Source: Spartobacteria bacterium UBA695 (GTDB lineage: Bacteria; Verrucomicrobiota; Verrucomicrobiia; Chthoniobacterales; Chthoniobacteraceae). From it: DNA of 64,000 bases. The position numbers were made by a program, and so were the translations under genes. Where the stretch lies: assembly GCA_002298145.1 (NCBI GenBank), contig DBMP01000015.1, forward strand, positions 62,001-126,000, in the 5' to 3' direction. Below the pieces are notes generated by a model. That model had not been told where the DNA came from and did not search any database. It saw only the letters and a program-made list of their open reading frames with translations. Shown here piece after piece: positions 17,364 through 25,772 of this stretch; position 1 is the stretch's first letter; each line of letters starts with the position of its first letter.

Positions 17364-20300
17364 CTAGTGGTTGAACCGCGTCTGGTTGATGACGCGGAAG
17401 CGGTAGTGCCCTTCCATGTTTTCCCCCGTGGGATTGGTGGCGCAGTCGGGGAGCGTGGCGTCGGTGGGATCAATGTAGCGTTCGATGGTGACGGAGCCGC
17501 GCCGCTCGCCGGTGACGGCACCCATCGATTCATCCCATACCTCGGTCCCGTTTTTCGGGCGTTGCAGGGTTTGCACGCGGTAGTAGACCTGGAAGACGTT
17601 CGATTTGGTGGTGAGCCGCGCGTAGAGGTTCGTGTATGGTTTTTCGCGGAGGTTATCGCCAGTGAGCTGATTGGCGGCCCAGTAAGTCTCGGCGTTTTGG
17701 TTGCTGATCCACGTTTGGTTATCGGGAACAAGATAGACGTCGCAGATCTCCGTGGCGGAGCGGAAGATGTCCCCGCCCTCAAACCGTTCCCGGAATTGCC
17801 GCAAGGTGCCGTTGATGTCGCTGAGGTTCAAGGAATGCCGCGGAGAAAACGACCCCGTGGAGGATTTGATACCGCCGTTGATGTTGGGCACGGCGGCAAT
17901 TTTTTCTGCCTTCAACGCCGCACGAACCGCAGTGTTCCGGGTAATATAGGTGTACGGCATGATCTGGTAGTTCATGTTGATCTTGCCTGAGGTGGAAAGC
18001 GGTTCGCTGAGCGCGTAAGGTTCGACCACCGGCATGTTGAAGAGGTCCATGATGAGATGATCCTTGGGGCCTTTGGTGTTGGCGGGGTGACTCTGCTGCG
18101 GGCGGAAAAGGAGGGTCTGCCAGGGGATACCCGCTTTAACCTGCGTGGGCAGCGAACCAAACATCCCGGGAGAAGGGATGATGCGGTTGGGAGCGAAAAA
18201 CGACGGCCCGGGTGGATTAACCGCGGCGCTCTTGTAGTTGTTGTTATTGCCTTCGTCGGGTTTGTTGGCAAAGGCGCCGTTAAGGAACCCCGGGAGGCTG
18301 TTGTCCCAATCTCCGGTGGCGGCGGCGCTACTGACGTCGCCGGGCACGTCGGCAGCGCTGCTGGACGTGGCATTGCCGGAAACGAGATAGCCCCCAGAGG
18401 CTCCGACAACCGGCCACGCACCGCCAGCTTCCTGGAAGGAGTGGGCCAATTTTGAGGTGCCGGAATAGGCAGGATGCGTTTGAAATAACGTGGCGGTATC
18501 GACCGAATGGGTGGCGGCGACTAGGCGGAGATCGCCCGCCTTGGGCATCAATGTGCGTAACACGTCGCCGGAGGTTGGGTCCACGGTGGTGGTGGTATCC
18601 GTCAAGCTTAGCCGCCATGATGCAGGGGCGGGTTGCAAGTTGGACCGGATGAAGGAGCCTTCGTACTGAACGGAGCCGTTGCCCGGATTCTGGACTGCCC
18701 GCGATACCCGGGTGTCGTACCCCCACCAGTTGCTGGCTTTGCCGTTGGCTTCATTCACGCCGGTGAGGATCAGGTCGGGAGTGGGGACGAGGGCGGCGCC
18801 GTTGGTCCCGGTGGCGTCGGGGAAGGAGACGCCGAAGGTCTGGATGACTTCGGTGGCTTTGGTCTTCGAATTCACGGCCAGAAGGCTGACGCTAATGGTG
18901 CCGCTGGTGGAAATGGAAAGGGTGTTGGTGCTGACGGTGAAGGGGTTGCTGATAAAGGGATAGCGGGCGGTGTTGGTGGGGTTGCTCCAACCGTTGACGC
19001 TGTTGCCAACGGTGTAGCGGAACCCGTTGACGCCGCCCATGACGGTCGACTTGTAAACATCGTAGATCCGGGTCTGGGTGCCGCTGGAGGTGCTTGGGAA
19101 GGGGGCCAGGCCGTTGATTTTGAGGTTCTCCAGGCCGGAGACGCTGATCTGGAAGTTGCCTTCGATGCCGGTCCAGCCAGGCATGGCACTGGTGGCTTCG
19201 AAGAGCAGGGCGGCTTGGAGCCGTTTTTGCCCGCTGTTGAGAGCGGTGCGGGAACCGCCGTAGGTGTCGGCCAGGGTAGGGTTGTACGGGAAGGGGCTGG
19301 TGGTGGCCGTTGCCGCGGTGTAGTCGGTGCCCACCGCGGTGCCGTTGGAGCCGGTAAGCGAGCGGGCGGTGGCAAGATTGCTGACGGCTTTGGGGTCGTA
19401 GGCCGAGAGGTTGGTGGCAGGTGCCAGACCGTTGCCATCAGCGGTGCAGATGATGTGAAGGCCAATTTCCGATATCGTGTAATACCGGCCCAACCCCTGG
19501 GTGGAGCCGATCTGGATCGGCGAGACCTGACCGTGCCCCGGCCAGTAGTAAGACGTGCTCTTACGCGGTGTGGTGAACTGGTAGAACTGCGTGGGCGCGG
19601 TGCCGGAAACGTAGGAGTTTCCAAGGCTGTCGTCAAAGAGGTTGGTACAGCGGATGTAGTCGAAGATTTCGGTGAGGATCTGGTCGGCATCGCTGCCGTA
19701 TTTATCCTGGAAGCTGACGCCGGAGAAGCCAGGGACGGCCCGGGAGGTCATGTTCTGGAGGTAGCTGTAGAGATCGCGGTTGCGCTGGATATTGGCGTAG
19801 TCGTTGGTGGCGCTGCCGGAGTCCTGCCGCTGGAAGTAAAAGCGCCGGGAGGAGGAGATGCTGCCATAGGTGGAGCAGAATGCCGAAAGGCGGTCGAAGG
19901 CGTTGGTATAGGGGCTGTTGGGGTTGGTGGCGAAATCGACGTGGACGGGCCAGATCGAGACGCGGGGCCGCCCGAAGAGATTGAGTTCGGGCGCGGAGCT
20001 GCGGGCCGTCAAGAGAAAGCGAGACTGCACGAGCTGTGCTTGCGTGAAGCCCTGGGTGAGCCGCCCGTCAGTGCCGCTACGGAAGAGCAGTTCGTCGGTG
20101 TTGCTGTAGAGGCGGTCGGTATCGGGGATGATGGCCGTGGTGGAAGAGACGGTGCCGTTGTCCGAGCCGCCGGGCTGGATTCGGGGGACAATTCCGTAAA
20201 TCGTGTCGGCGTTGAGCGTCGGGAATACCGCGCTGAGCGAGACCCCAGCGGGGTGCCCCGGGTAGCGTTGGAATTCGCCGTTGACCGGTTGGTAGGTGGC

Positions 20301-21077
20301 CAGGTTAACGTCGTCATTGACCGCGAAATGGGGCGTGTCCCAGTAGCTGCCCTCTGACGCAGTATTGATATTGATTTTGCTACTTTCGTCGTCCGTCCAA
20401 AAGGCGATGCGGCCCACGATGCTGGCGGTGGACGAGCCGAGGATGGTGGCGCGGGTGCCCGTGCCGGAGACGGTGGGAGAGACCAGGGAGCCGTCGCTGA
20501 GAATATATAGCCACCGGGCGGGCATCGGGATGGGCTGGCTGGTGCTGGCACCCGGCGGAGTGGAGCTAAGCGAATAGCCGTCGATGGTGCTATCCGGGGG
20601 CGGTGTGATAGGGTAACTCCCCGAGACGGGTTGGTTGAGGTCGGTAAAAATGGCGGGCTGGGTGGACCAGTTCGCCATGTCGGTGACTTCGGCGTTCAGG
20701 CTGATGCTGGAGGCCACCATGGTGCCCGACGAGTAGAGCTTGTAGACTTTGGAGAGGCCGCCATTGGGCAGGTAGGTGCGGATCATCCCCGGCTGGCTGG
20801 CCCAACCGGTTTCCGTGGAATCGACGGTTTCCGTGGTGGCCTGCCGGATTTGCGTCATGACGATGTTGGCCGCTGTATCTGCGAGGATCTGCGCTGCATT
20901 GCTATCGGCATGCGCCTTGGAGGCGCTCAGCTCGGTGCCGATGCTGCTCATAAAGGCGACGACCATTACGGAAATGATCACCAGGATAGCGAGGACGGTC
21001 ACCAGGGCAATGGCGCGCTCCCCGCGGGGACGAAGGCCGCCGGTTGGATGAGGACTACGCAGGGGGTGGATGCTCAT
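17364..21077 (-). CDS. Verru_Chthon cassette protein A (very large GspK-like pseudopilin, 1237 aa)
   Basis: The N-terminus has PRGERAIALVTVLAILVIISVMVVAFMS, a GspK-like leader and membrane helix lacking the usual FSL. The following region has INTASEGSYWDTP, reminiscent of the GspK NxNTA element, and then about 1100 residues of Ser/Thr/Asn-rich, beta-rich sequence without catalytic motifs. Length and context match Verru_Chthon cassette protein A. Such a large subunit could cap a pseudopilus and carry a binding surface. It starts 11 bases after gene C and ends 6 bases before gene D. The gene order here, B-C-A-D, is what the sequence shows. Confidence 0.82.
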   Translation of the reverse strand: MSIHPLRSPHPTGGLRPRGERAIALVTVLAILVIISVMVVAFMSSIGTELSASKAHADSNAAQILADTAANIVMTQIRQATTETVDSTETGWASQPGMIRTYLPNGGLSKVYKLYSSGTMVASSISLNAEVTDMANWSTQPAIFTDLNQPVSGSYPITPPPDSTIDGYSLSSTPPGASTSQPIPMPARWLYILSDGSLVSPTVSGTGTRATILGSSTASIVGRIAFWTDDESSKININTASEGSYWDTPHFAVNDDVNLATYQPVNGEFQRYPGHPAGVSLSAVFPTLNADTIYGIVPRIQPGGSDNGTVSSTTAIIPDTDRLYSNTDELLFRSGTDGRLTQGFTQAQLVQSRFLLTARSSAPELNLFGRPRVSIWPVHVDFATNPNSPYTNAFDRLSAFCSTYGSISSSRRFYFQRQDSGSATNDYANIQRNRDLYSYLQNMTSRAVPGFSGVSFQDKYGSDADQILTEIFDYIRCTNLFDDSLGNSYVSGTAPTQFYQFTTPRKSTSYYWPGHGQVSPIQIGSTQGLGRYYTISEIGLHIICTADGNGLAPATNLSAYDPKAVSNLATARSLTGSNGTAVGTDYTAATATTSPFPYNPTLADTYGGSRTALNSGQKRLQAALLFEATSAMPGWTGIEGNFQISVSGLENLKINGLAPFPSTSSGTQTRIYDVYKSTVMGGVNGFRYTVGNSVNGWSNPTNTARYPFISNPFTVSTNTLSISTSGTISVSLLAVNSKTKATEVIQTFGVSFPDATGTNGAALVPTPDLILTGVNEANGKASNWWGYDTRVSRAVQNPGNGSVQYEGSFIRSNLQPAPASWRLSLTDTTTTVDPTSGDVLRTLMPKAGDLRLVAATHSVDTATLFQTHPAYSGTSKLAHSFQEAGGAWPVVGASGGYLVSGNATSSSAADVPGDVSSAAATGDWDNSLPGFLNGAFANKPDEGNNNNYKSAAVNPPGPSFFAPNRIIPSPGMFGSLPTQVKAGIPWQTLLFRPQQSHPANTKGPKDHLIMDLFNMPVVEPYALSEPLSTSGKINMNYQIMPYTYITRNTAVRAALKAEKIAAVPNINGGIKSSTGSFSPRHSLNLSDINGTLRQFRERFEGGDIFRSATEICDVYLVPDNQTWISNQNAETYWAANQLTGDNLREKPYTNLYARLTTKSNVFQVYYRVQTLQRPKNGTEVWDESMGAVTGERRGSVTIERYIDPTDATLPDCATNPTGENMEGHYRFRVINQTRFNH

Positions 21078-21088
21078 TGGGGGGGGTA

Positions 21089-22123
21089 CTAGGGATTCCA
21101 GCGGGCTTCCCTCAAAGCCACATCCGCCCGGAAGACCCGGTAGTGGAGGCGCTTGCGCTCAAGCGCGTCCGTGACGGTGGTGAGGTCCGCTTCGAGATTG
21201 GCCGCGGTTTGAAAGACTTCCGCATAAGAAAAGCCCAGGTCAGGCAATGCGGAGCCGTTTTGCAACCGAGCCATGGAGCCTTCGCTAACGGCAATCAACA
21301 CGACTTGGACGATGGGCGGAAGCTGGTGCATGGTGGCCGGTTGCGTCCCCGAGGTCCACGGGGTCCGGCTGTCGTACTCGTAGTCAGGGGCAAGCGTGGT
21401 GGCGTCTTCGGCCAGCTTGGGCAGGATGACGCAGGCGATGATGTTCTCGGCGATAACGTAAACGGGCGGTGTGGCAGCGGCGAGGCCGGTGGAGATCCAG
21501 GAGTGGTCGCTGACTTTGTAGATGGAGAGGTTCTCGGTGGGTTGGCGGAATTCCAGCAAGCGGTAACGCCAGCGCGGCGCGGGCGGGCTCGGCAACTGCG
21601 CCAGGAAACCGGGGCGGCTGGTCTCGTCGCTGTCGAATTCAACGAAAAAGCCCATGGCGTCAAGGAGCTTGGCCATTTCGGAGTAATCGGCGGTCTGGGT
21701 ATAGCCCAGCGGCGCGGCAAAGAACACGGAATGGGTGACTTGGGTGCGGGCCCCTGTAAGCAGGTTTTTGCCCGAGATGAACTGCAACTCGGACTGCCGC
21801 CCGTAGACATCCGGCACAAAGGTCGCGGCATTGCTCGGCTGGCGGCGGGTACGGGAGCTGTCGTAGTAGTCGTAATAGGTGTTGAGCGTGGCCTGGCTAA
21901 GCGTGCGGCTAATCCGCTCAAAAGCGCGCCGGGCGGACTGGAATTCGTCGATCTTTTCCGAGGATGCCTTCCAGGCTTTTCCAGTGGTGTTAAGGAGCCC
22001 CATACATACCATCAAGATACTGGAAAGCACCACCATCGAGACCAATGCTTCGAGCAATGAGAATCCCCCCCTGGGGAGCTGCGGTGACCATGGCCTGCGA
22101 GGATTCACTTTTTTAACGCCCAT
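21089..22123 (-). CDS. Verru_Chthon cassette protein C (pseudopilin, GspJ/PilW-like)
   Basis: 344 residues. Prepilin leader PQLPRG/GFSLLEALVSMVVLSS with cleavage at Gly-Gly/Phe, then a hydrophobic helix. The segment FQSARRAFERISRTLSQATLN after the membrane helix is the typical amphipathic region of GspJ/PilW-type minor pseudopilins. It overlaps the end of gene B by 11 bases, which indicates translational coupling. It matches Verru_Chthon cassette protein C by position and layout. Confidence 0.83.
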   Translation of the reverse strand: MGVKKVNPRRPWSPQLPRGGFSLLEALVSMVVLSSILMVCMGLLNTTGKAWKASSEKIDEFQSARRAFERISRTLSQATLNTYYDYYDSSRTRRQPSNAATFVPDVYGRQSELQFISGKNLLTGARTQVTHSVFFAAPLGYTQTADYSEMAKLLDAMGFFVEFDSDETSRPGFLAQLPSPPAPRWRYRLLEFRQPTENLSIYKVSDHSWISTGLAAATPPVYVIAENIIACVILPKLAEDATTLAPDYEYDSRTPWTSGTQPATMHQLPPIVQVVLIAVSEGSMARLQNGSALPDLGFSYAEVFQTAANLEADLTTVTDALERKRLHYRVFRADVALREARWNP

Positions 22124-22628
22124 TGTTTACAGCCAGCGTGCAGTAGGTCTTTATCTCGCCGTTGTTGCGCAGGTGGACGAGTTCGAAAATGACCGTCTTG
22201 GCAGTGCCATCGGCCACGGTGGCCCCCGGTAATTTGCAGGCTTGCTGTTGCAGGTTGACTTTGAAGAAGGCGTTGGCGGGAGTGTTCCCGCCGCTCTGGA
22301 TGAAGGCGCCCCCTTCATCATAAAAACGCGGGAAGGTGCCGGTAAAGGTGGCGCTGCCGCCCACTACCGCGCTGTAGTCCATCAGTTGCAATTCGTTCGA
22401 AACCGCTTGCACGACCTGGGATTCGGCAGTGATGTTCATGAAGTTGCGGGAGAGCCCCACCCCCACCGAAAGCAGGCCGATCAAACCGGATGCAGCGAAG
22501 CTCATCACCCCCAGGGCCACGATGACTTCAACCAAACTGAACCCTCTCCGGGCAGAGGTCGCCGGAACACGAATACGAGATCCCGAAAGCCGCGGCGGCA
22601 TGCAATAGGGGGGGAGGTGGGCTCGCAT
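22113..22628 (-). CDS. Verru_Chthon cassette protein B (pseudopilin, GspI/PilV-like)
   Basis: 171 residues from ATG 22628; ATG 22601 is an equally good start because the prepilin leader is complete from either. The leader is ATSARRG/FSLVEVIVALGVMSF, then GLIGLLSVGVGLSRNFMNI, as in GspI/PilV minor pseudopilins. It is the first gene of the minus-strand unit. A copy of the 14-bp repeated operator lies 47-74 bases upstream, depending on the start, so the whole pseudopilin-mannosidase-permease unit may be under LacI control. Confidence 0.82.
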   Translation of the reverse strand: MRAHLPPYCMPPRLSGSRIRVPATSARRGFSLVEVIVALGVMSFAASGLIGLLSVGVGLSRNFMNITAESQVVQAVSNELQLMDYSAVVGGSATFTGTFPRFYDEGGAFIQSGGNTPANAFFKVNLQQQACKLPGATVADGTAKTVIFELVHLRNNGEIKTYCTLAVNNGR

Positions 22629-22674
22629 GGGTGTAACTTAGTTTTAGGCCGGTACCAAAACAACCGACTTTTCA

Positions 22675-22688
22675 TGAACCCCGTTGCA
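22675..22688. promoter_or_regulatory. copy 1 of the 14-bp operator motif
   Basis: TGAACCCCGTTGCA, the reverse of the consensus TGCAACGNGGTGCA with one change in the outer half-site. It lies between the divergent pseudopilin unit and the LacI gene at 22794 and could control both. Confidence 0.5.
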
Positions 22689-22793
22689 TGGGGCGCTTGC
22701 ATTTCTCCTTTGGATCATTAAAAGTGCATGTGTCTGCCGCCGTTTTTCGGTCCCCCCTTTGAATAATTCGGCACGACTTTCTCAAGCCCCCTT

Positions 22794-23831
22794 ATGTCCC
22801 AACTTCCCACTCATGCCGATATCGCGGCAGCGGCGGGTGTTTCCCGCGCCACGGTCAGCCGTGCTTTGACGAACCCACACCTGGTCAACGAGGCGACGCA
22901 AAAGAAGATCCTGTCGGTGGCTGAGAAACTGGGCTACCGCCCGGATCCTTTCGTAACCGCCAACATGCAGCGGGTGCGCAGTTCGGGGAAGATCCGTACT
23001 AAGGCGATCCTGGCTTATTTGATTCCCCGGTCGCTGCCCCGCTACGTTAAAGACGTCAACTCCTATAAGGATCACTATGATTCCGCCCAGCAGAAAGCGC
23101 ATGAGCTGGGGTTTGAACTGGATACGATTTCGATGGAGGAAGAGAAGCTTTCAGCCAAACGCTGCTCAGAGATCATGATTGCCCGTGGAATCCAGGGTGT
23201 AGTTATAGGCCCGTTTGACAATCCTTTTATCCGGCTCCATTTGGACTGGTCCCGCTTTGCGGTGGCTACGATTGGGTTCGCGCATGTGCGGCCCCGGTTT
23301 TCCATTGCCACGACCAATCATTATCAAATCATGAGCTTGGCGATCCGGCGGTTGCGGCACCTAGGCTATCACCGCATCGGGATGTCGATGCCGTCGCGGG
23401 CGGACCGCTACACGCAGGGGATGTTCGGCGCGGCCTATTGCCAATATGCAGATGCGCAGCCAATGGGCGAGCGAATTCCCCGGCACGTCCTGGAGCTTAA
23501 AGATTGGGGCAAGGAGGCTTTCATGAACTGGTTCCGGCGGTATCAGCCGGAAGCGATCCTCCATATCACGAACGATGAGCGCCGGTGGATCGCCGAGGAG
23601 GGCATCCGTGTTCCAGAGGATGTCGGTATTGTGAAACTGGGGTGGGACGCGCCGGTCGATCTTGGGTACGCTGGGGTGAACCAGCATAATGAGCTGGTGG
23701 GCAGTGCCGCCGTCCAGCTCGTGGTGGATGCGCTGCATCTCAACGAACGCGGCGCTCCAGCTTACCCCAAGTCCATCTTGATCGACGGCGAGTGGGTGTC
23801 CGGCAATAGCGTCCGCTGCATTCGCCGGTAA
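22794..23831 (+). CDS. LacI family regulator, paralogue 1
   Basis: 345 residues. The HTH is HADIAAAAGVSRATVSRALT, followed by RPDPFVTANMQRVRSSG in place of a normal hinge. The sensor domain is non-canonical but shared with the regulator at 40145: both have ARGxxGVxxGPFxNPF, GFAHVxPRFS, a GxxxAAY block, and an EGEWxxGxS or DGEWVSGNS end. The two are clear paralogues and their HTH recognition helices are nearly the same (SRATVSRAL versus ARSTVSRAL), so they may bind the same operator. The gene is divergent from the pseudopilin unit and is followed by the GH5 gene. Confidence 0.92.
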   Translation: MSQLPTHADIAAAAGVSRATVSRALTNPHLVNEATQKKILSVAEKLGYRPDPFVTANMQRVRSSGKIRTKAILAYLIPRSLPRYVKDVNSYKDHYDSAQQKAHELGFELDTISMEEEKLSAKRCSEIMIARGIQGVVIGPFDNPFIRLHLDWSRFAVATIGFAHVRPRFSIATTNHYQIMSLAIRRLRHLGYHRIGMSMPSRADRYTQGMFGAAYCQYADAQPMGERIPRHVLELKDWGKEAFMNWFRRYQPEAILHITNDERRWIAEEGIRVPEDVGIVKLGWDAPVDLGYAGVNQHNELVGSAAVQLVVDALHLNERGAPAYPKSILIDGEWVSGNSVRCIRR

Positions 23832-23868
23832 AGTATCCCGAAACGGGCCTGGAATAAAAATGCGCAGA

Positions 23869-23882
23869 TGCAACGAGGTGCA
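23869..23882. promoter_or_regulatory. copy 2 of the 14-bp operator motif
   Basis: TGCAACGAGGTGCA, a full match with both TGCA ends, 99 bases before the GH5 start. It is the clearest copy on the plus strand. Confidence 0.62.
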
Positions 23883-23981
23883 ATTCATCCTGTTTGTTAA
23901 AATTGCGGGACGGCCCCTAAATTGCGCGTTGTCAAAAGAATTCAGTTCTCCTTTCCCTTCAGAAAACATCCCCATCCTATT

Positions 23982-25124
23982 ATGATTCCTCGTCTTTTGT
24001 GGGCAAAGACCGTTGCTGCGGCCTTGGCCCTTTCCTCACTGGTATCGGCCACAGGCCTGGCTCAATCCTCCACCGAACGCCCTTCGCCCTACGAGCCGGT
24101 ATGGCTGCGGGTATCGGGCAAGCAGATGGTAACCTCGCCTCTCGCCCCCGGTGGAGAAAAGCCGTTCATCCCCGTGGGGCTCGGGTATTGCCGAGACGTG
24201 ATCATTCGCGCGCAGGATGAGGAGCTGATGAAATATTGCAAAGAGCGCAAACTCAATACCGTACGACTGAGCTTTTACCTGCTCAAATTCAACGGTAAAG
24301 CCGATAAGCCGATCGACGTGGATGCGCATATTCGCGACTTTGTTGACCCTGTGGTTGATGCCGCGCGGCGTAATAATATGTATGTCATTCTTGACGACCA
24401 CGAGTACCTCAGCTCGGCGGTTGACGAAGCCTCGGCGCGGCAGAAGCAGAATACCAAATCTTGGGATGAAGCGACGGTGCAGCAATGGATCGACGGCTGG
24501 GTTAAGGTGGCCGAGCATTATCGCAACGACCCGTATGTGCTGGGCTATGAACTGATCAACGAGCCGCACGATATCGCGCCGGAGGATGCCCGGGAGAAGA
24601 TTACCCGCTGCCTTCAAGCCATCCGCAAGGTGGATCAGCGCCATATCATTTTGCTCGGCAACCACGATTGGTCGCACGCCCGCTCGATGGAAAGGACTTG
24701 GGGGCCCACGGCTTCCACGGTCGATGCGCCCTACAACAACGTTGTTTTTACGTTCCATGACTATCCGGACGACAACGATCCGTGGATTGTCCAACAGCAC
24801 GTGACCGCCTTCCGGGATAAATACAACGTGCCGGTGCTTTGCTCTGAGTTTGGAGCGACGCATTGGAACAAGAGCGAGACGGCTTGCCGCGAGTTTGAAG
24901 CTGGGATGATGACCCTCTTTGCCAAAGAAAACGTCGGCTGGATGATCTGGGCCTTGAGCAGCATGAAGGACCGCCCGCGCGCCGTGTGGATGGAACCCGG
25001 CAAAACGCTCCCCGGCGGGCACGAAGTGGGCGACAGCCTTGCGTATAGCGATATCTGGAAACCGGCGGCACGCATCATGGCCAGCCCATTCCCCACCGAA
25101 TACAAGCCTTCCAAATCCAAATAG
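23982..25124 (+). CDS. secreted GH5-type glycoside hydrolase (mannanase/cellulase-like)
   Basis: 380 residues from ATG 23982; the signal peptide (AALALSSLVSATGLA) ends near residue 28. The single domain is a clan-A TIM barrel: NTVRLSFYLL, YVILDDHEYL, then YELINEPHD with acid/base Glu194, then VFTFHDYP, then PVLCSEFGAT with nucleophile Glu289, then WMIWALSS. This is the GH5 arrangement of endo-beta-mannanases and endoglucanases. It opens a plus-strand run of glycan genes and has its own operator copy upstream. Its catalytic module is closely similar to that of the GH5 protein at 51583-53496. Beta-mannan is favoured by the neighbouring GH130 genes, but this is inference. Confidence 0.88.
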   Translation: MIPRLLWAKTVAAALALSSLVSATGLAQSSTERPSPYEPVWLRVSGKQMVTSPLAPGGEKPFIPVGLGYCRDVIIRAQDEELMKYCKERKLNTVRLSFYLLKFNGKADKPIDVDAHIRDFVDPVVDAARRNNMYVILDDHEYLSSAVDEASARQKQNTKSWDEATVQQWIDGWVKVAEHYRNDPYVLGYELINEPHDIAPEDAREKITRCLQAIRKVDQRHIILLGNHDWSHARSMERTWGPTASTVDAPYNNVVFTFHDYPDDNDPWIVQQHVTAFRDKYNVPVLCSEFGATHWNKSETACREFEAGMMTLFAKENVGWMIWALSSMKDRPRAVWMEPGKTLPGGHEVGDSLAYSDIWKPAARIMASPFPTEYKPSKSK

Positions 25125-25155
25125 TTCCAACGCAGTTTAGCCAAATCAAATTCAT

Positions 25156-25710
25156 ATGAAGACCCCCATTCTTACCAAAATAGCAGCCCTGTTTGTTACC
25201 GTGGTGATGACCACACTTTCGTGCAACGCTCTGGCGGAGGACGCCAAGAGCCCCATCGCGGTCCTGATGCCTAGTGACCCGCAGTCCGAGTATGCTGGCG
25301 GGTTTTCCCAACACGGGAAAGTGACTGGATTTTCCAGCGGGGAAAATGAGCCAGTCCGCTTGACTACCGGATACCTGGGGGGCGTGGTTCGTTGGTTTTG
25401 CGATCACCTCTGGGTGCCCAAGGCCAAGATAGACTCTTGGGGCCGGTATGGCATTCGGGTGGAACTGCGCAGCCCCAAGGCAGATGCTAACGTCGAGGGC
25501 AATGCGGTATGGCTCGGGGTGGCCGAACCGCCGGAATATTCCCCGTCGGCTAAGGGAAACGTTCAACTTAAAGCTGGGCAATGGGGCGAGATTCTTTTTC
25601 CCGCGCCCTATATCGCGGGGATGAAAGCGGAGAAGATCAGGGGGCTTTTGTTGCAACTTAGCGAAGGTGAATACGAAATCCGCCGCATCGAGATTGTTCC
25701 ACTACCCTAA
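25156..25710 (+). CDS. small secreted protein, possibly a carbohydrate-binding beta-sandwich (184 aa)
   Basis: I cannot name the family. Residues 1-27 are a signal peptide (MKTPILTK..., ending NALAED). The mature part alternates hydrophobic and polar residues with many aromatic residues (RWFCDHLWVPKAKIDSWGRY), and ends with QLSEGEYEIRRIEIVPLP, the type of last strand seen in jelly-roll carbohydrate-binding domains of the CBM11/CBM30 kind. It lies 31 bases after the GH5 stop and 62 bases before a PEP-CTERM gene, so it is probably secreted together with the GH5 as a binding partner. Confidence 0.7.
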   Translation: MKTPILTKIAALFVTVVMTTLSCNALAEDAKSPIAVLMPSDPQSEYAGGFSQHGKVTGFSSGENEPVRLTTGYLGGVVRWFCDHLWVPKAKIDSWGRYGIRVELRSPKADANVEGNAVWLGVAEPPEYSPSAKGNVQLKAGQWGEILFPAPYIAGMKAEKIRGLLLQLSEGEYEIRRIEIVPLP

Positions 25711-25772
25711 ATTACAATCAGTTGTCTCGTCTTTAGCCCAAACGAAGTCATCAACCCATCCCCTATAAAAAC

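Noticed and set aside
18633..20357. 574-codon open frame on the plus strand opposite pseudopilin gene A
   Set aside because: Gly/Val/Ala-rich antisense frame without motifs; the opposite strand has the operon-consistent gene.
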